A stretch of DNA of 64,000 nucleotides from Myxococcales bacterium (GTDB taxonomy: Bacteria; Myxococcota_A; Polyangia; Nannocystales; Nannocystaceae): assembly GCA_020633315.1 (NCBI GenBank), contig JACKDV010000004.1, forward strand, positions 310,001 to 374,000, read 5' to 3'. The notes under the pieces are model-generated. The model saw nothing but the letters and a program-made list of their open reading frames with translations, made no database searches and was not told the DNA's origin. Made by a program: the position numbers and the translations under genes. The first letter of the stretch is position 1. Each line of letters opens with the position of its first letter. This document shows, piece by piece, positions 1 through 7,553 of the stretch.

Positions 1-117
1 TTCCACTGGAAGAAGGCCCCCCTCGACACCATGCTCGAGGGCTCGTGGTCGCCGTACCTCATCTATCCCGATCTGGCGCACGGGGACTTCTCGTTCAAGA
101 TTCGCTACTACTTCTAG
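1..117 (+). CDS. C-terminal fragment of an unidentified protein (cut by window edge)
   Basis: The frame is open from base 1 and stops with TAG at 115-117, giving the last 38 residues of a protein whose start lies outside the window. The visible tail is rich in aromatic residues and ends FKIRYYF, an alternating hydrophobic/aromatic end. Such a final strand ending in Phe is common in outer-membrane beta-barrels, but 38 residues are too few to assign a family. The barrel idea is inference only. Confidence 0.5.
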   Translation, partial: FHWKKAPLDTMLEGSWSPYLIYPDLAHGDFSFKIRYYF

Positions 118-149
118 ACTGTTGGCGGAGGCTCGGCATCCAAGCTGCC

Positions 150-374
150 GATCGACGGCCGTCTCCACGATCTCTCCAATCCGACGGTCGCCACGCACGT
201 CGCAAGGTCTTCGAGTCCATCCGCTCGGCTCCCCATGCCCGAGAGCTGCTCGAGCTGATGGGCGAGCTCTTCGTCGTCGAGCGCAAGGTCGCCGAGGATG
301 AGCTCCTCGGCATGGACGCCCACCTCGAACGACGCCGACTCTGCGACGATTCCTCGACGACCGCTGAAGCCTGA
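150..374 (+). pseudogene. IS66-family transposase (TnpC) C-terminal remnant
   Basis: The + strand frame contains HARRKVFES followed by a helical stretch with ELLELMGELFVVERKV. This matches the typical IS66 TnpC segment in which an AHARRKF motif is followed by a helix ending in LYxIE. Nothing upstream resembles the catalytic DDE core and the frame ends at a stop at 372-374, so it is a decayed fragment. A second IS66 piece, from the N-terminal half of TnpC, lies at 4790-5037 on the opposite strand. The assignment rests on motif recall, not on a search. Confidence 0.5.
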
Positions 375-627
375 GCCAGGGCCTCTGGTGGCCGAGGACG
401 ACCTCGCAGGCGGGGGGCACCGGCTGATCGCGTACGCCCTGTGAGCCGAGGGGGCCGAGGGCGGCCAGGACGCGGATCCCATTGGAGCGGGGTGCCCATC
501 GTGGTCTCGGAGCCTGGATCCGCGGCTGGAGCGCGGGCGCGGGCCCATTAAGCCGCGATTAAGCGGCGATCACCCCGGGCCGCGTCACGGTGGTTCCGTA
601 GGCCCTCCCGCCTCCCCCACGAACGTC
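375..627. other. Intergenic, no feature seen
   Basis: About 250 bases between the IS66 remnant and the 628 start codon. No convincing ORF, hairpin or promoter was seen. The antisense frame across 114-548 is a shadow of the transposase remnant with low-complexity Pro/Ser/Arg composition. Confidence 0.4.
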
Positions 628-3600
628 ATGACCCACAAGCAGTGTCCCGAGTGTAGCGAAGCGCTGGTGTGCCCCGGCCACGGTGCCGTCCAGCGCCCCC
701 TGGTGGCGTCGTGCCCGCAGAAGCGCGGAGGCCTGTGGGTGTCGGTCCACGACAAGGCCGGCGTCGAGGCGCCGGGCATTCCGGTCGAGGTCGACGGCCG
801 AACGGCGACGACCGACGCCACCGGACTGGCGGCCTTCGACCCGCTCGACGAAGGCTCGTACTCCGTGAAGCTGGGCACGCTGCCGCCCGCGGTCGCGGAG
901 CGCTTCGCCCCGCCCGCCGCGACCAGCATCGACGGCGTCACGGTGACCAAGGGCAAGATCGCGCTCGCCGAGCTGGTGCTCCGACGCCGGCCCACGCTCA
1001 AGGTCCAGGTGTCCCCCCCGGTTGCCGCCGAGGTGACCATCACCCACGGCGACGGCGACGAGCAGCGCGCGAAGACCAAGGACGGAACCGTGGACTTCGG
1101 CACCGTCGAGGCCGGCCGGTACACCATCGCGGTCGCGCGCGTCCGCGAGGGCGATCGCGACGGCGAGCAGCACGTCGAGCACGCCGAGGTGGACCTCGAC
1201 TACGACGACGCGGAATCGGTCGAGGTCCAGATCGCGGGCGTGGTCAACCCGGTCATCGACATCGACGGGAATCGCACGGCGCTCGCGGTCGACGGCCATC
1301 GTCTCACGGCGACCCTGCGTGCCGACGCGCCGTTCCAGGGTCGGGGTCAGCTGCGCATCACCGCCGGGGCGGGCCACATCCGAGTGCTCGGCGACGACGG
1401 CAACGCGCTGGCCCAGCCCTACGACTTCCGGGGCATCGACGAGGACGGGGTCACGGTGCAGCTCGAGGCCACCAGCGCCAGCGCCATCGACGGCGTGACG
1501 CTCGAGTGGGAGCTGTTCGGCGACGGCATCGAGTGCGGAGATCCGGCCACGGAGGATCTGACCGCCGTCCGAGCCACGCTGGTCATCGACGACCGCGCCG
1601 GACAGCCCGTCCCACGGAACGTGGCCCGCGACAACGGCCGGGTGCTCGCGAAGTGCGAGTCACCGGAGCGTCGGGCCCGGGTCACGGTGTCGTGCGAGCC
1701 GGCCGAGTACGAAGGCCAGCTCACGATCCGCGACCGCAAGGGCACCAACCTCGCGCTCTACACCGCGGCCACGGACGGCAATGCGCTGCCGCTGCCCCAT
1801 GTCCTGCAGCTGCCGCTCGAGCCCGGGGACGGCGAGCTCTACGTGGAGGGCATCCAGCCCAGCGCCGCCACCCGCGACGATGCGCTGGACCTGGCCATCG
1901 ACGAGCTGGCGGACCGCGCGGACTACGTGGTGCTCACCGTGGTCGAGGCCACGCTCGAGGTCTGTGGCCCGCGGCAGGATGGTGCAGAGCCAACCCCGCT
2001 TGCCGAGGCCGACAAGCGCGCTCCGGGCCAGGCGCTGGCCGCCCAGGGCTGGAACCACGCCAGCCCCCGCGCGCGGGTGCGGGTGCGCAAGGCTCCCGCC
2101 GACGCCACCTGCACGCTGCGGCTGAGGCACGAGGACGCCGTCGTCGCCGTGTTCGACGCCGAGCACCACGCCGATGGTGTCGACGCCATGGCGCTGCCGC
2201 ACACCATCACCCCCAACGCATTCGACCAGGCCCACGCGGAGACCGGCGACGGGCTGGTGCTGTGGGCCGAAGGCCAGAACGAGGCCGCCGCGCCCAAGCT
2301 CCTGTCGCTCGACGTCGTGGACGTCGTCGACGACTGTGACGCGATCGGCTTCACCGTGGGCATGGCGACGGTCGACATCGAGGTGACGCGTCGTGATGGG
2401 AACCCGCTCACCGCCGACGCCGTCAAGGTGCAGCTCTTCCAGACCTTCGAGGACGAGCTGGTCGAGGAGGCGACGGTCGGCGCCGACGGCAAGGCCCAGC
2501 TCTTGGTGCCGCCCGCCCCGTATCGGATCGCGATCGTTCCCGACGCCGCCTCGGCCGAGGCGGCGCTTCGGCTCCTCCGCATGCCCGCGGCCGCGGGCAC
2601 GGCCGCCGCTCCCGCGCCCACCCCCGAGCCCCTCAGCGCGGCCGTGCAGGTCGAGCTCGACACCCCCACCTCGCAGTCGTACGAGCTCGCGCCTGCCTAC
2701 ACGAAGATCCAGCTCGTCGCCTACCAGATCGAGACCGGCAAGTACATCGGCCAGGACGACGCCAAGGGTGACCCCGCCGCGGTACAGCGAGACATGGATG
2801 CCCGCTGCGCCCTCATGAAGGAGGCGATCGCCACCGCCCACACGCTGGACGAGATCGACGACGATCCCACGACCCTCAAGATCTTCATGGCGCCGGAGTT
2901 CTACTTCCGCGGCCGCAAGGGAGGCTATCCGGTCGAGGAGCTGAGCCGGATTCCCGAGCAGATGCGACAGGAGACCGACAAGGCCGACTACGACGACTGG
3001 ATGTTCGTGTTCGGCACCGCCATCGGGTCGATGGAGCAGAGCGAGGCCAGCACCCGCCCGGGCACGAACGTCCAGGAGGACGACGTCAACGAGAGGTTGG
3101 TGGCATTTCGGTACGAGTGCATGCCCGGAGATCCGATCGCCAGCGTCAAGACCGACTGGTCGCTGCACCTCAAGGCGACGGGCTTCTTCAAGTCGACGAA
3201 CAAGGGGACCGTCCAGATCTACGACGTTCAGAAGCGGATCACCAGCAGCGGCAAAGTCGAGGTGATCCTCTGGTGCCAGAACGTGCCCAAGTTCCCGACG
3301 ACGCGCAAGTCGATGGGGTTCTTCGGCACGCCCGCCCCGGGCTTCGCGCTCTCGCTCGAGCGTCCGGGTGTGCCCGCCAGGCTCGCCGTGCCCAACCCCG
3401 AGGTCACCTTCTGCGGCGGCAAGCTCGATCTCCAGTGCGCGGAGGCCCCGGAGATCGGCTGGGTCATCGATCAAGGGAAGTTCAGGGGCCACATCTTCGG
3501 CGTCGAAGCGCTGCCGACCGGCGGCTACCGCGTCCAGTTCGACCGCCTGACCAACCAGCTACCCAAGAACGGCGTCGACGTCACGCTGACCAAGCCGCGC

Positions 3601-4263
3601 GAGGTCGAGATCTTCAACGTCGCCTTCGTGCAGCAAGGTGGTACCGCCAGGTCCATGGGCTCCGACGGCAACGGCTTCCGCGACGTGACGATCTACAAGG
3701 AGAGCATCTCGTCGATCGACTTCGAGGGGATGGACTTCTTCAAGCCAGACTTCAACGAGGAGCACCGCCACCTGGCCACCCTCGACGACGATCCGCTGAC
3801 CCGATTGCTCCCCACCACGGGCTCGACGGACATGCTCGGCATGGATCCCGCGGACGCCAACGACGACGAAGAGACCACGCATGGGCTGGGAGGGGGCTCG
3901 GTGTTCACCATGCACGACATCAGGTTCGGGCTCGAGGTCTGCCTCGACCACGCCAAGCAGCGACTGGTCACCTATCACGAAGACGTTGCGACGGCGGGCG
4001 AGCGGCAGGTACAGGTCCAGCTCATTCCCTCGTGCGGCATGGAGATCGACCATGATAGCTGCATTCCCGGCAGCCTGGTCTTCAACGTGGACAGATATTG
4101 GATCAAAGCGGCGACGAACGGTGGTACGGGCACGCTCGAACCCGAGGCGGCCTACCAAGCGCCCGTCCCCGCCGGGATCAAGCGCAGCCAGTACTTCCCG
4201 AGCGACGGCATCTTGGCGGTCTACCTCGCCCAGGACAAGCCCCCGGCGGCCACGGTGCCGTAG
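628..4263 (+). CDS. Large protein with Ig-like/prealbumin-like repeats and a nitrilase-like C-terminal domain; possible T6SS-linked effector
   Basis: 1211 residues. The N-terminus has a CPEC motif and further Cys residues, suggesting a small metal site. Residues about 35-690 look like serial beta-sandwich (carboxypeptidase-regulatory or Ig-like) domains with repeated TTDATGLAAF-like turns. From about 695 the sequence fits a carbon-nitrogen hydrolase: a strand ending APEFYF with E757, a V-F-G strand, a candidate Lys at 869, an EIFNVAFVQQGG strand, and FGLEVCLDH with C1105, which would give a Glu-Lys-Cys triad. The Lys-Cys distance is long (about 236 residues), so there is a large insertion or a different Lys. 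No signal peptide is visible. A type VI effector operon lies beyond the IS element downstream. The family call comes from motifs by eye. Effector function is inference from context. Confidence 0.6.
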   Translation: MTHKQCPECSEALVCPGHGAVQRPLVASCPQKRGGLWVSVHDKAGVEAPGIPVEVDGRTATTDATGLAAFDPLDEGSYSVKLGTLPPAVAERFAPPAATSIDGVTVTKGKIALAELVLRRRPTLKVQVSPPVAAEVTITHGDGDEQRAKTKDGTVDFGTVEAGRYTIAVARVREGDRDGEQHVEHAEVDLDYDDAESVEVQIAGVVNPVIDIDGNRTALAVDGHRLTATLRADAPFQGRGQLRITAGAGHIRVLGDDGNALAQPYDFRGIDEDGVTVQLEATSASAIDGVTLEWELFGDGIECGDPATEDLTAVRATLVIDDRAGQPVPRNVARDNGRVLAKCESPERRARVTVSCEPAEYEGQLTIRDRKGTNLALYTAATDGNALPLPHVLQLPLEPGDGELYVEGIQPSAATRDDALDLAIDELADRADYVVLTVVEATLEVCGPRQDGAEPTPLAEADKRAPGQALAAQGWNHASPRARVRVRKAPADATCTLRLRHEDAVVAVFDAEHHADGVDAMALPHTITPNAFDQAHAETGDGLVLWAEGQNEAAAPKLLSLDVVDVVDDCDAIGFTVGMATVDIEVTRRDGNPLTADAVKVQLFQTFEDELVEEATVGADGKAQLLVPPAPYRIAIVPDAASAEAALRLLRMPAAAGTAAAPAPTPEPLSAAVQVELDTPTSQSYELAPAYTKIQLVAYQIETGKYIGQDDAKGDPAAVQRDMDARCALMKEAIATAHTLDEIDDDPTTLKIFMAPEFYFRGRKGGYPVEELSRIPEQMRQETDKADYDDWMFVFGTAIGSMEQSEASTRPGTNVQEDDVNERLVAFRYECMPGDPIASVKTDWSLHLKATGFFKSTNKGTVQIYDVQKRITSSGKVEVILWCQNVPKFPTTRKSMGFFGTPAPGFALSLERPGVPARLAVPNPEVTFCGGKLDLQCAEAPEIGWVIDQGKFRGHIFGVEALPTGGYRVQFDRLTNQLPKNGVDVTLTKPREVEIFNVAFVQQGGTARSMGSDGNGFRDVTIYKESISSIDFEGMDFFKPDFNEEHRHLATLDDDPLTRLLPTTGSTDMLGMDPADANDDEETTHGLGGGSVFTMHDIRFGLEVCLDHAKQRLVTYHEDVATAGERQVQVQLIPSCGMEIDHDSCIPGSLVFNVDRYWIKAATNGGTGTLEPEAAYQAPVPAGIKRSQYFPSDGILAVYLAQDKPPAATVP

Positions 4264-4340
4264 CGCACCGACGCGGCTGCGTCTTCCGACCGTTCGCGAC
4301 CACGGGAGCTCGGGGTCAGGGCATTCCCCGGGCGGGGCGG

Positions 4341-4422
4341 GCTTCAATGGGGCCGCCCTGCGAGCAGGGCGGAGACGGGACTACGACCACCGCGCCGCCT
4401 TCGTGGCGTGGGGCTTCAATGG
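4341..4422 (+). CRISPR. Orphan CRISPR repeat, one spacer and a truncated second repeat
   Basis: Bases 4341-4376 are an exact 36-bp copy of the main array repeat (GCTTCAATGG start, GGAGAC end). A 36-base spacer-length segment follows (4377-4412), then the first 10 bases of a second repeat (4413-4422). The second repeat stops exactly where the inverted terminal repeat of an IS66-derived element begins. It lies 5.5 kb left of the main array, in the same orientation. A perfect repeat suggests recent separation from an array or recent copying. Confidence 0.9.
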
Positions 4423-4476
4423 TGACCGTTCACCCCCGGTGTTGAGCCGGACCTCGGCCCATGCGAGAGGCAGGGC

Positions 4477-4790
4477 ATGAACACGCCGAGGAGCACCGAG
4501 GAGCTGACCAAGACGATCGAGCAACTGGTGGAGGGATACGTGGCGGAGGGACGCCGCGCAGCTCGAGAGGCCATCGAGCACGCGTTCGGGGCGGCCACGC
4601 GGCCAGCAGCCAGGACGACCAAGGCCGGTGCGACCCCGCGCCGTTCGGGGCACCCCAGTGGTCGGCGGCGCTCGGTTCAGGAGCTCGAGCAGCTCGAAGA
4701 GCGGTTGTGCCAGTTGGTGCGGGCTCGCCCTGGCGAGTCGCTCACCACGTTCGCGGCCGAGCTGCAGATGACGGTGCAGGCCTTGCAGCC
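4477..4790 (+). pseudogene. Truncated DNA-binding-like protein carried in the IS66-derived element
   Basis: The start ATG is at 4477. About 105 residues are readable: an N-terminal amphipathic helix (EELTKTIEQLVEGYV), a basic Ala/Arg/Pro linker, then a helical segment with the spacing of a winged-helix domain (SVQELEQLEERLCQLVRA, then ESLTTFAAELQM). Small proteins with this plan are common in myxobacteria. The frame then runs into sequence that is the complement of an IS66 transposase, so the domain is cut before its wing. A regulatory role is inferred only. Confidence 0.45.
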
Positions 4791-5037
4791 GAGGGCCGAA
4801 GGGCGAGGATGGAATCACATCGGCGTCGTACGCAGCCAGCGTCGATGCGCCGCATCGGCACACGACCTCGTGTCGCCGCCACTCGGTGACGTGCCGACCA
4901 CTTCGAGCCAAGTCCACCTGCTGGTACCGCCGCGGGTCGATGTCCGGCGTCGCGGGGAGTGGTGACCCGCAGCCACAGCATGCGTCGGGGAAGATGTCGG
5001 CGACGTGGTCGATCCGCTCCGCCGTGTGGTTGCGCAC
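4790..5037 (-). pseudogene. IS66-family transposase (TnpC) N-terminal-half fragment
   Basis: The minus-strand frame contains HTAERIDHVADIFPDAC, then CGxxLP, a segment ending VTEWRRHEVVCRCG, and SPFGPRLQG. This is the usual order of the IS66 zinc-finger region and the start of the following helical domain. The first 70-80 residues of a normal TnpC are missing at the right inverted repeat and the catalytic half is missing past about 4790. A short + frame reading to a TAG at 5115-5117 just outside the element may be the tail of another interrupted gene. Confidence 0.65.
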
Positions 5038-5163
5038 CCCGGCAAACCTGGGGGCTGAACGGTTACGTCCGCAAGCTCTTCAAGGATGCGGCCGCCAAGC
5101 TCCGGGCCGATGAGTAGCGTCGGGCTCGCACACCATGCCGTCCCCGTCGTCCACCATCACTCC

Positions 5164-6045
5164 TCACCCTCCCGTGAACCGCCGCAGGTACCGTAGCGTC
5201 TCGTCTGCGGTCCACTTCTCGCCGCCGAAGCCCTCGTGGCTCCTCACCTGCAACGGCAGCAACGCCCGAGCCACCGCCCCATACCCCCCGAGCGGCTCGT
5301 TCCGATTCCGATCGATGATCCGCGGCCGCTCCTCCACCCGCAGCAGCAGCCCGTGCTGCTTCCGCTGCCAGGCGAACGCCACCGCCTGCGCCTCCTCGAC
5401 CGCTTCGGGAAACCGCTCGAGGTAGTACCCACCGAGCAGCGTCAACCAGCTCACGCCCGTGATCCCTTCGAGCGCGTGCCACATGGTCACGTCGAGGTTC
5501 TGCGCGTCGATCCCCCAGTACCGCCGCGCCCACGCATACATGCGATCGAGCGAAACCGCCAGGCTCGTAGCGCTGATCTGGAAGAACGGCCCGCCGGATC
5601 CCGAACGAAACGGGATCATGCCGATGACCTCCAACGCCAGCTCGTGCACGAGCATGGGGTCGACGTCCCACGGAAAGTCGAAGCGGCAGAAGCTCGCCCG
5701 CCCCTTCTCCGAGTGCGGTCGGGCGCCGTGGAACATGAACAGCCACGAGTCGGTCTCCTGCCCGTCCGAGAGCCCGTAGCCCCAGGTGGTGAAGCGCCGC
5801 AGCTTGGGCAGATCTTGGTTCTCGAAGGAATGCCGCGTTCCCGGGGTCCACTGCCGAGGGCCCGAGCCCGGCGCGGTGGAGCAGTACATCCGCACGTGGC
5901 TCCCGAAGCGCTGCATGTAGAGGTCGTAGAGGTCCCGCGCCATTCGAGGACTGGGCGGGCCCTCGAGCCACAGCACCAGCCTCGTCTTGAGCTCGACGAT
6001 CGGTCGCCCGCGGTCGTCGAGGAGGCACAGGGGGTTGTTGGTCAT
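5164..6045 (-). CDS. DUF3396 (type VI immunity family) protein
   Basis: 293 residues from the ATG at 6045. An upstream in-frame Met at 6114 would overlap the preceding gene, so the shorter form is chosen. The sequence has the pattern I associate with DUF3396: a RLVLWLEG strand near the start, a central FPWDVDPMLVHELALEVIGMIPFRSGSGG stretch containing acidic and aromatic residues, then SWLTLLGGYYLERF and a basic tail. Members occur beside T6SS effectors and are thought to neutralise them. It is the last gene of the leftward effector operon, 13 bases after the SUKH gene, so it could protect against the same PAAR toxin or one lost from the locus. Confidence 0.7.
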   Translation of the reverse strand: MTNNPLCLLDDRGRPIVELKTRLVLWLEGPPSPRMARDLYDLYMQRFGSHVRMYCSTAPGSGPRQWTPGTRHSFENQDLPKLRRFTTWGYGLSDGQETDSWLFMFHGARPHSEKGRASFCRFDFPWDVDPMLVHELALEVIGMIPFRSGSGGPFFQISATSLAVSLDRMYAWARRYWGIDAQNLDVTMWHALEGITGVSWLTLLGGYYLERFPEAVEEAQAVAFAWQRKQHGLLLRVEERPRIIDRNRNEPLGGYGAVARALLPLQVRSHEGFGGEKWTADETLRYLRRFTGG

Positions 6046-6058
6046 CGGTCCGCTCGGC

Positions 6059-6574
6059 CTACTCTGGCAGGTTCTCGCGGTCGGCCCGCTCGCTCGCGAG
6101 CTCGGCCTCGACACGCGCGACCAGGCTCTGGAGGAAGTCCTCGAGCGACGGCCAACGCCCGGCTTCGCCTTCGTCTCCGATGAGGACGACGGCCATCTCG
6201 CCGTCGTCTCTCGTCTGAGAGGGATCGAAGGCCAGGGCGTCGTACGAGTCTCCGGCGCAGGCGAAGATCCACTTCCAGAGATCGGGAAATGGCTCTTCGA
6301 ACGTCTCGAGACCCGGTACGTCGTCGATCAGCTCCTGCGTGGAGAGCAGCGCCACGTCGAGCAGGAACTTGGTCATGCCGTTGCAGATCCCGAGGAGCTT
6401 GCGGTAGGACGGCGGAAGCCGGCGCCCCCAGTGGCGCTCGAGCGCCGAGATCTGTTCCGGCGTTGCGGGCTGGCTCAGCTCGGGCCGAGCTGCATCCTCT
6501 TCGTAATACTGGTCGCGTGCGAACGTTGCTTCGACGAGACGATGCAGGAGCTCTCTCAACTGTTCCTCTGTCAT
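6059..6574 (-). CDS. SMI1/KNR4 (SUKH) family immunity protein
   Basis: 171 residues. The signature is clear: PATPEQISALERHWGRRLPPSYRKLL at about residues 36-61, then GNGM-type sequence (ICNGMTKF), hydrophobic strands and a WPSLEDFLQSLV C-terminal helix. SUKH proteins bind and inhibit many nuclease-type toxins. The gene starts 9 bases after the stop of the PAAR-toxin gene, the usual toxin-then-immunity order, so it is very probably the cognate immunity protein. Acidic composition is typical of the family. Confidence 0.85.
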   Translation of the reverse strand: MTEEQLRELLHRLVEATFARDQYYEEDAARPELSQPATPEQISALERHWGRRLPPSYRKLLGICNGMTKFLLDVALLSTQELIDDVPGLETFEEPFPDLWKWIFACAGDSYDALAFDPSQTRDDGEMAVVLIGDEGEAGRWPSLEDFLQSLVARVEAELASERADRENLPE

Positions 6575-6583
6575 GGTGTCTCC

Positions 6584-7546
6584 TCAGTCGCAGCAGTCCG
6601 GGGCCGTCAGAGAGCCGTGCTCTGCGGGGTCGAACTTGTCCATTGCCTTGCCCACCGTCACATTGACTCGCGCATCGGCCCACTTCATGCCTGAAATGCC
6701 GCTGAGGCTGCCGCCTAGGCTGACCGGATGCGAGTGGTCGGGGTTGAACTTGCCGGTGCCGCGCCCGCTGGGAGTGGGGCTCGCGCCTCCGTCCTTCCAC
6801 TTCTTGTGCGCGCATCCGTCGTTGGGCGGTGGCGGATCGTAGAACATCCCCTTCACGTCCGCCCCATCGGCCCCCTGCGCTGCGACCTTGGATGCGAAGG
6901 CATCCTTGAACGTGTTGAGCTGGGCCTGATAGACCTTGAGCTTGGTCTTGCTGGGGCTGGGCGAGATCTTCTTGAGCTGGTCCTTCGGAACGGCGTTGAC
7001 CGCCTTCACCATCTCGCACACCTGCGCGATCATGCAATCATCCCATGGGTCCTTGCCCTTCTCGGGATTGTTCTTCTTCTGTTTGCAGTCGATGCCGAGA
7101 TCACACGGCGGCAGCGGCGTCGCGGGCCCTTGCCCTTCCATCGGCGTGCTCGAGTTGGGCGGGCTGCCGTTGTTGTTGGTCATCGCGTCGCCGAGTAGCT
7201 GCACGGCCTTGCCCTCGAAGGACACGTCCATCGAGCCGGGCGAGACGAAGGCGGTGGGACCGTGGGTGTTGGCGGAGACGATCCCGCCGCCCGTGGCCTT
7301 GGAGGCCATGTCGCCCATCGAGCCGAAGGTGGCGCCACGGATCGCCACCGTGTAGCCCTCGACCTTGACCTTCTTGGTGTAGCCCTTGGGGCTGTCGCCG
7401 CTCTTGCCGATGTTGGGCAGCGGCGTGGGGACGAACGGCGCGGGCGGGCCGGGCATCTTGCACACGTTGGGCACGGCCGCGACCGCGACGCCGCTGCTGC
7501 CCTTGGTGACCGGGCTCTTGGGAGGGTTCACGCCGACCGTGGGCAT
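6584..7546 (-). CDS. PAAR-like (DUF4150) T6SS effector with HNH-like C-terminal toxin
   Basis: 320 residues. Residues 1-140 are a DUF4150 PAAR-like domain, with the MPTVGVNPPKSP start, the PNVCKMPGPPAPFVPTPLPN segment and a Gly/Ser-rich core ending in DAMTNNNGSPPNSS. This domain caps the VgrG spike. A linker with CDLGIDC leads to a C-terminal domain of about 150 residues with FNPDHSHPVSLGG (D270, H271). A DH-x-x-P-V-x-x-GG pattern is frequent in HNH/endonuclease VII-like toxins. A Cys cluster (CMIAQVC and a terminal CCD) may be structural. Neighbours are an adaptor upstream and two immunity genes downstream. Nuclease activity is inferred. Confidence 0.8.
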   Translation of the reverse strand: MPTVGVNPPKSPVTKGSSGVAVAAVPNVCKMPGPPAPFVPTPLPNIGKSGDSPKGYTKKVKVEGYTVAIRGATFGSMGDMASKATGGGIVSANTHGPTAFVSPGSMDVSFEGKAVQLLGDAMTNNNGSPPNSSTPMEGQGPATPLPPCDLGIDCKQKKNNPEKGKDPWDDCMIAQVCEMVKAVNAVPKDQLKKISPSPSKTKLKVYQAQLNTFKDAFASKVAAQGADGADVKGMFYDPPPPNDGCAHKKWKDGGASPTPSGRGTGKFNPDHSHPVSLGGSLSGISGMKWADARVNVTVGKAMDKFDPAEHGSLTAPDCCD

Positions 7547-7553
7547 TCGCGTC

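Larger units (their letters stand above)
4422..5066. mobile_element. IS66-derived non-autonomous element with inverted terminal repeats
   Basis: The left end reads GTGACCGTTCACCCCC (4422-4437). The reverse complement of the right end reads GTAACCGTTCAGCCCC (5066 to 5051), with 14 of 16 identical. Between the ends lie a rightward helical-protein fragment and a leftward N-terminal IS66 transposase fragment, both broken near 4790, so the element cannot transpose alone. The flanking 8 bases differ on the two sides (left from the CRISPR repeat, right CGTCCGCA), so no target duplication survives. This points to a later rearrangement at one end. Confidence 0.7.
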
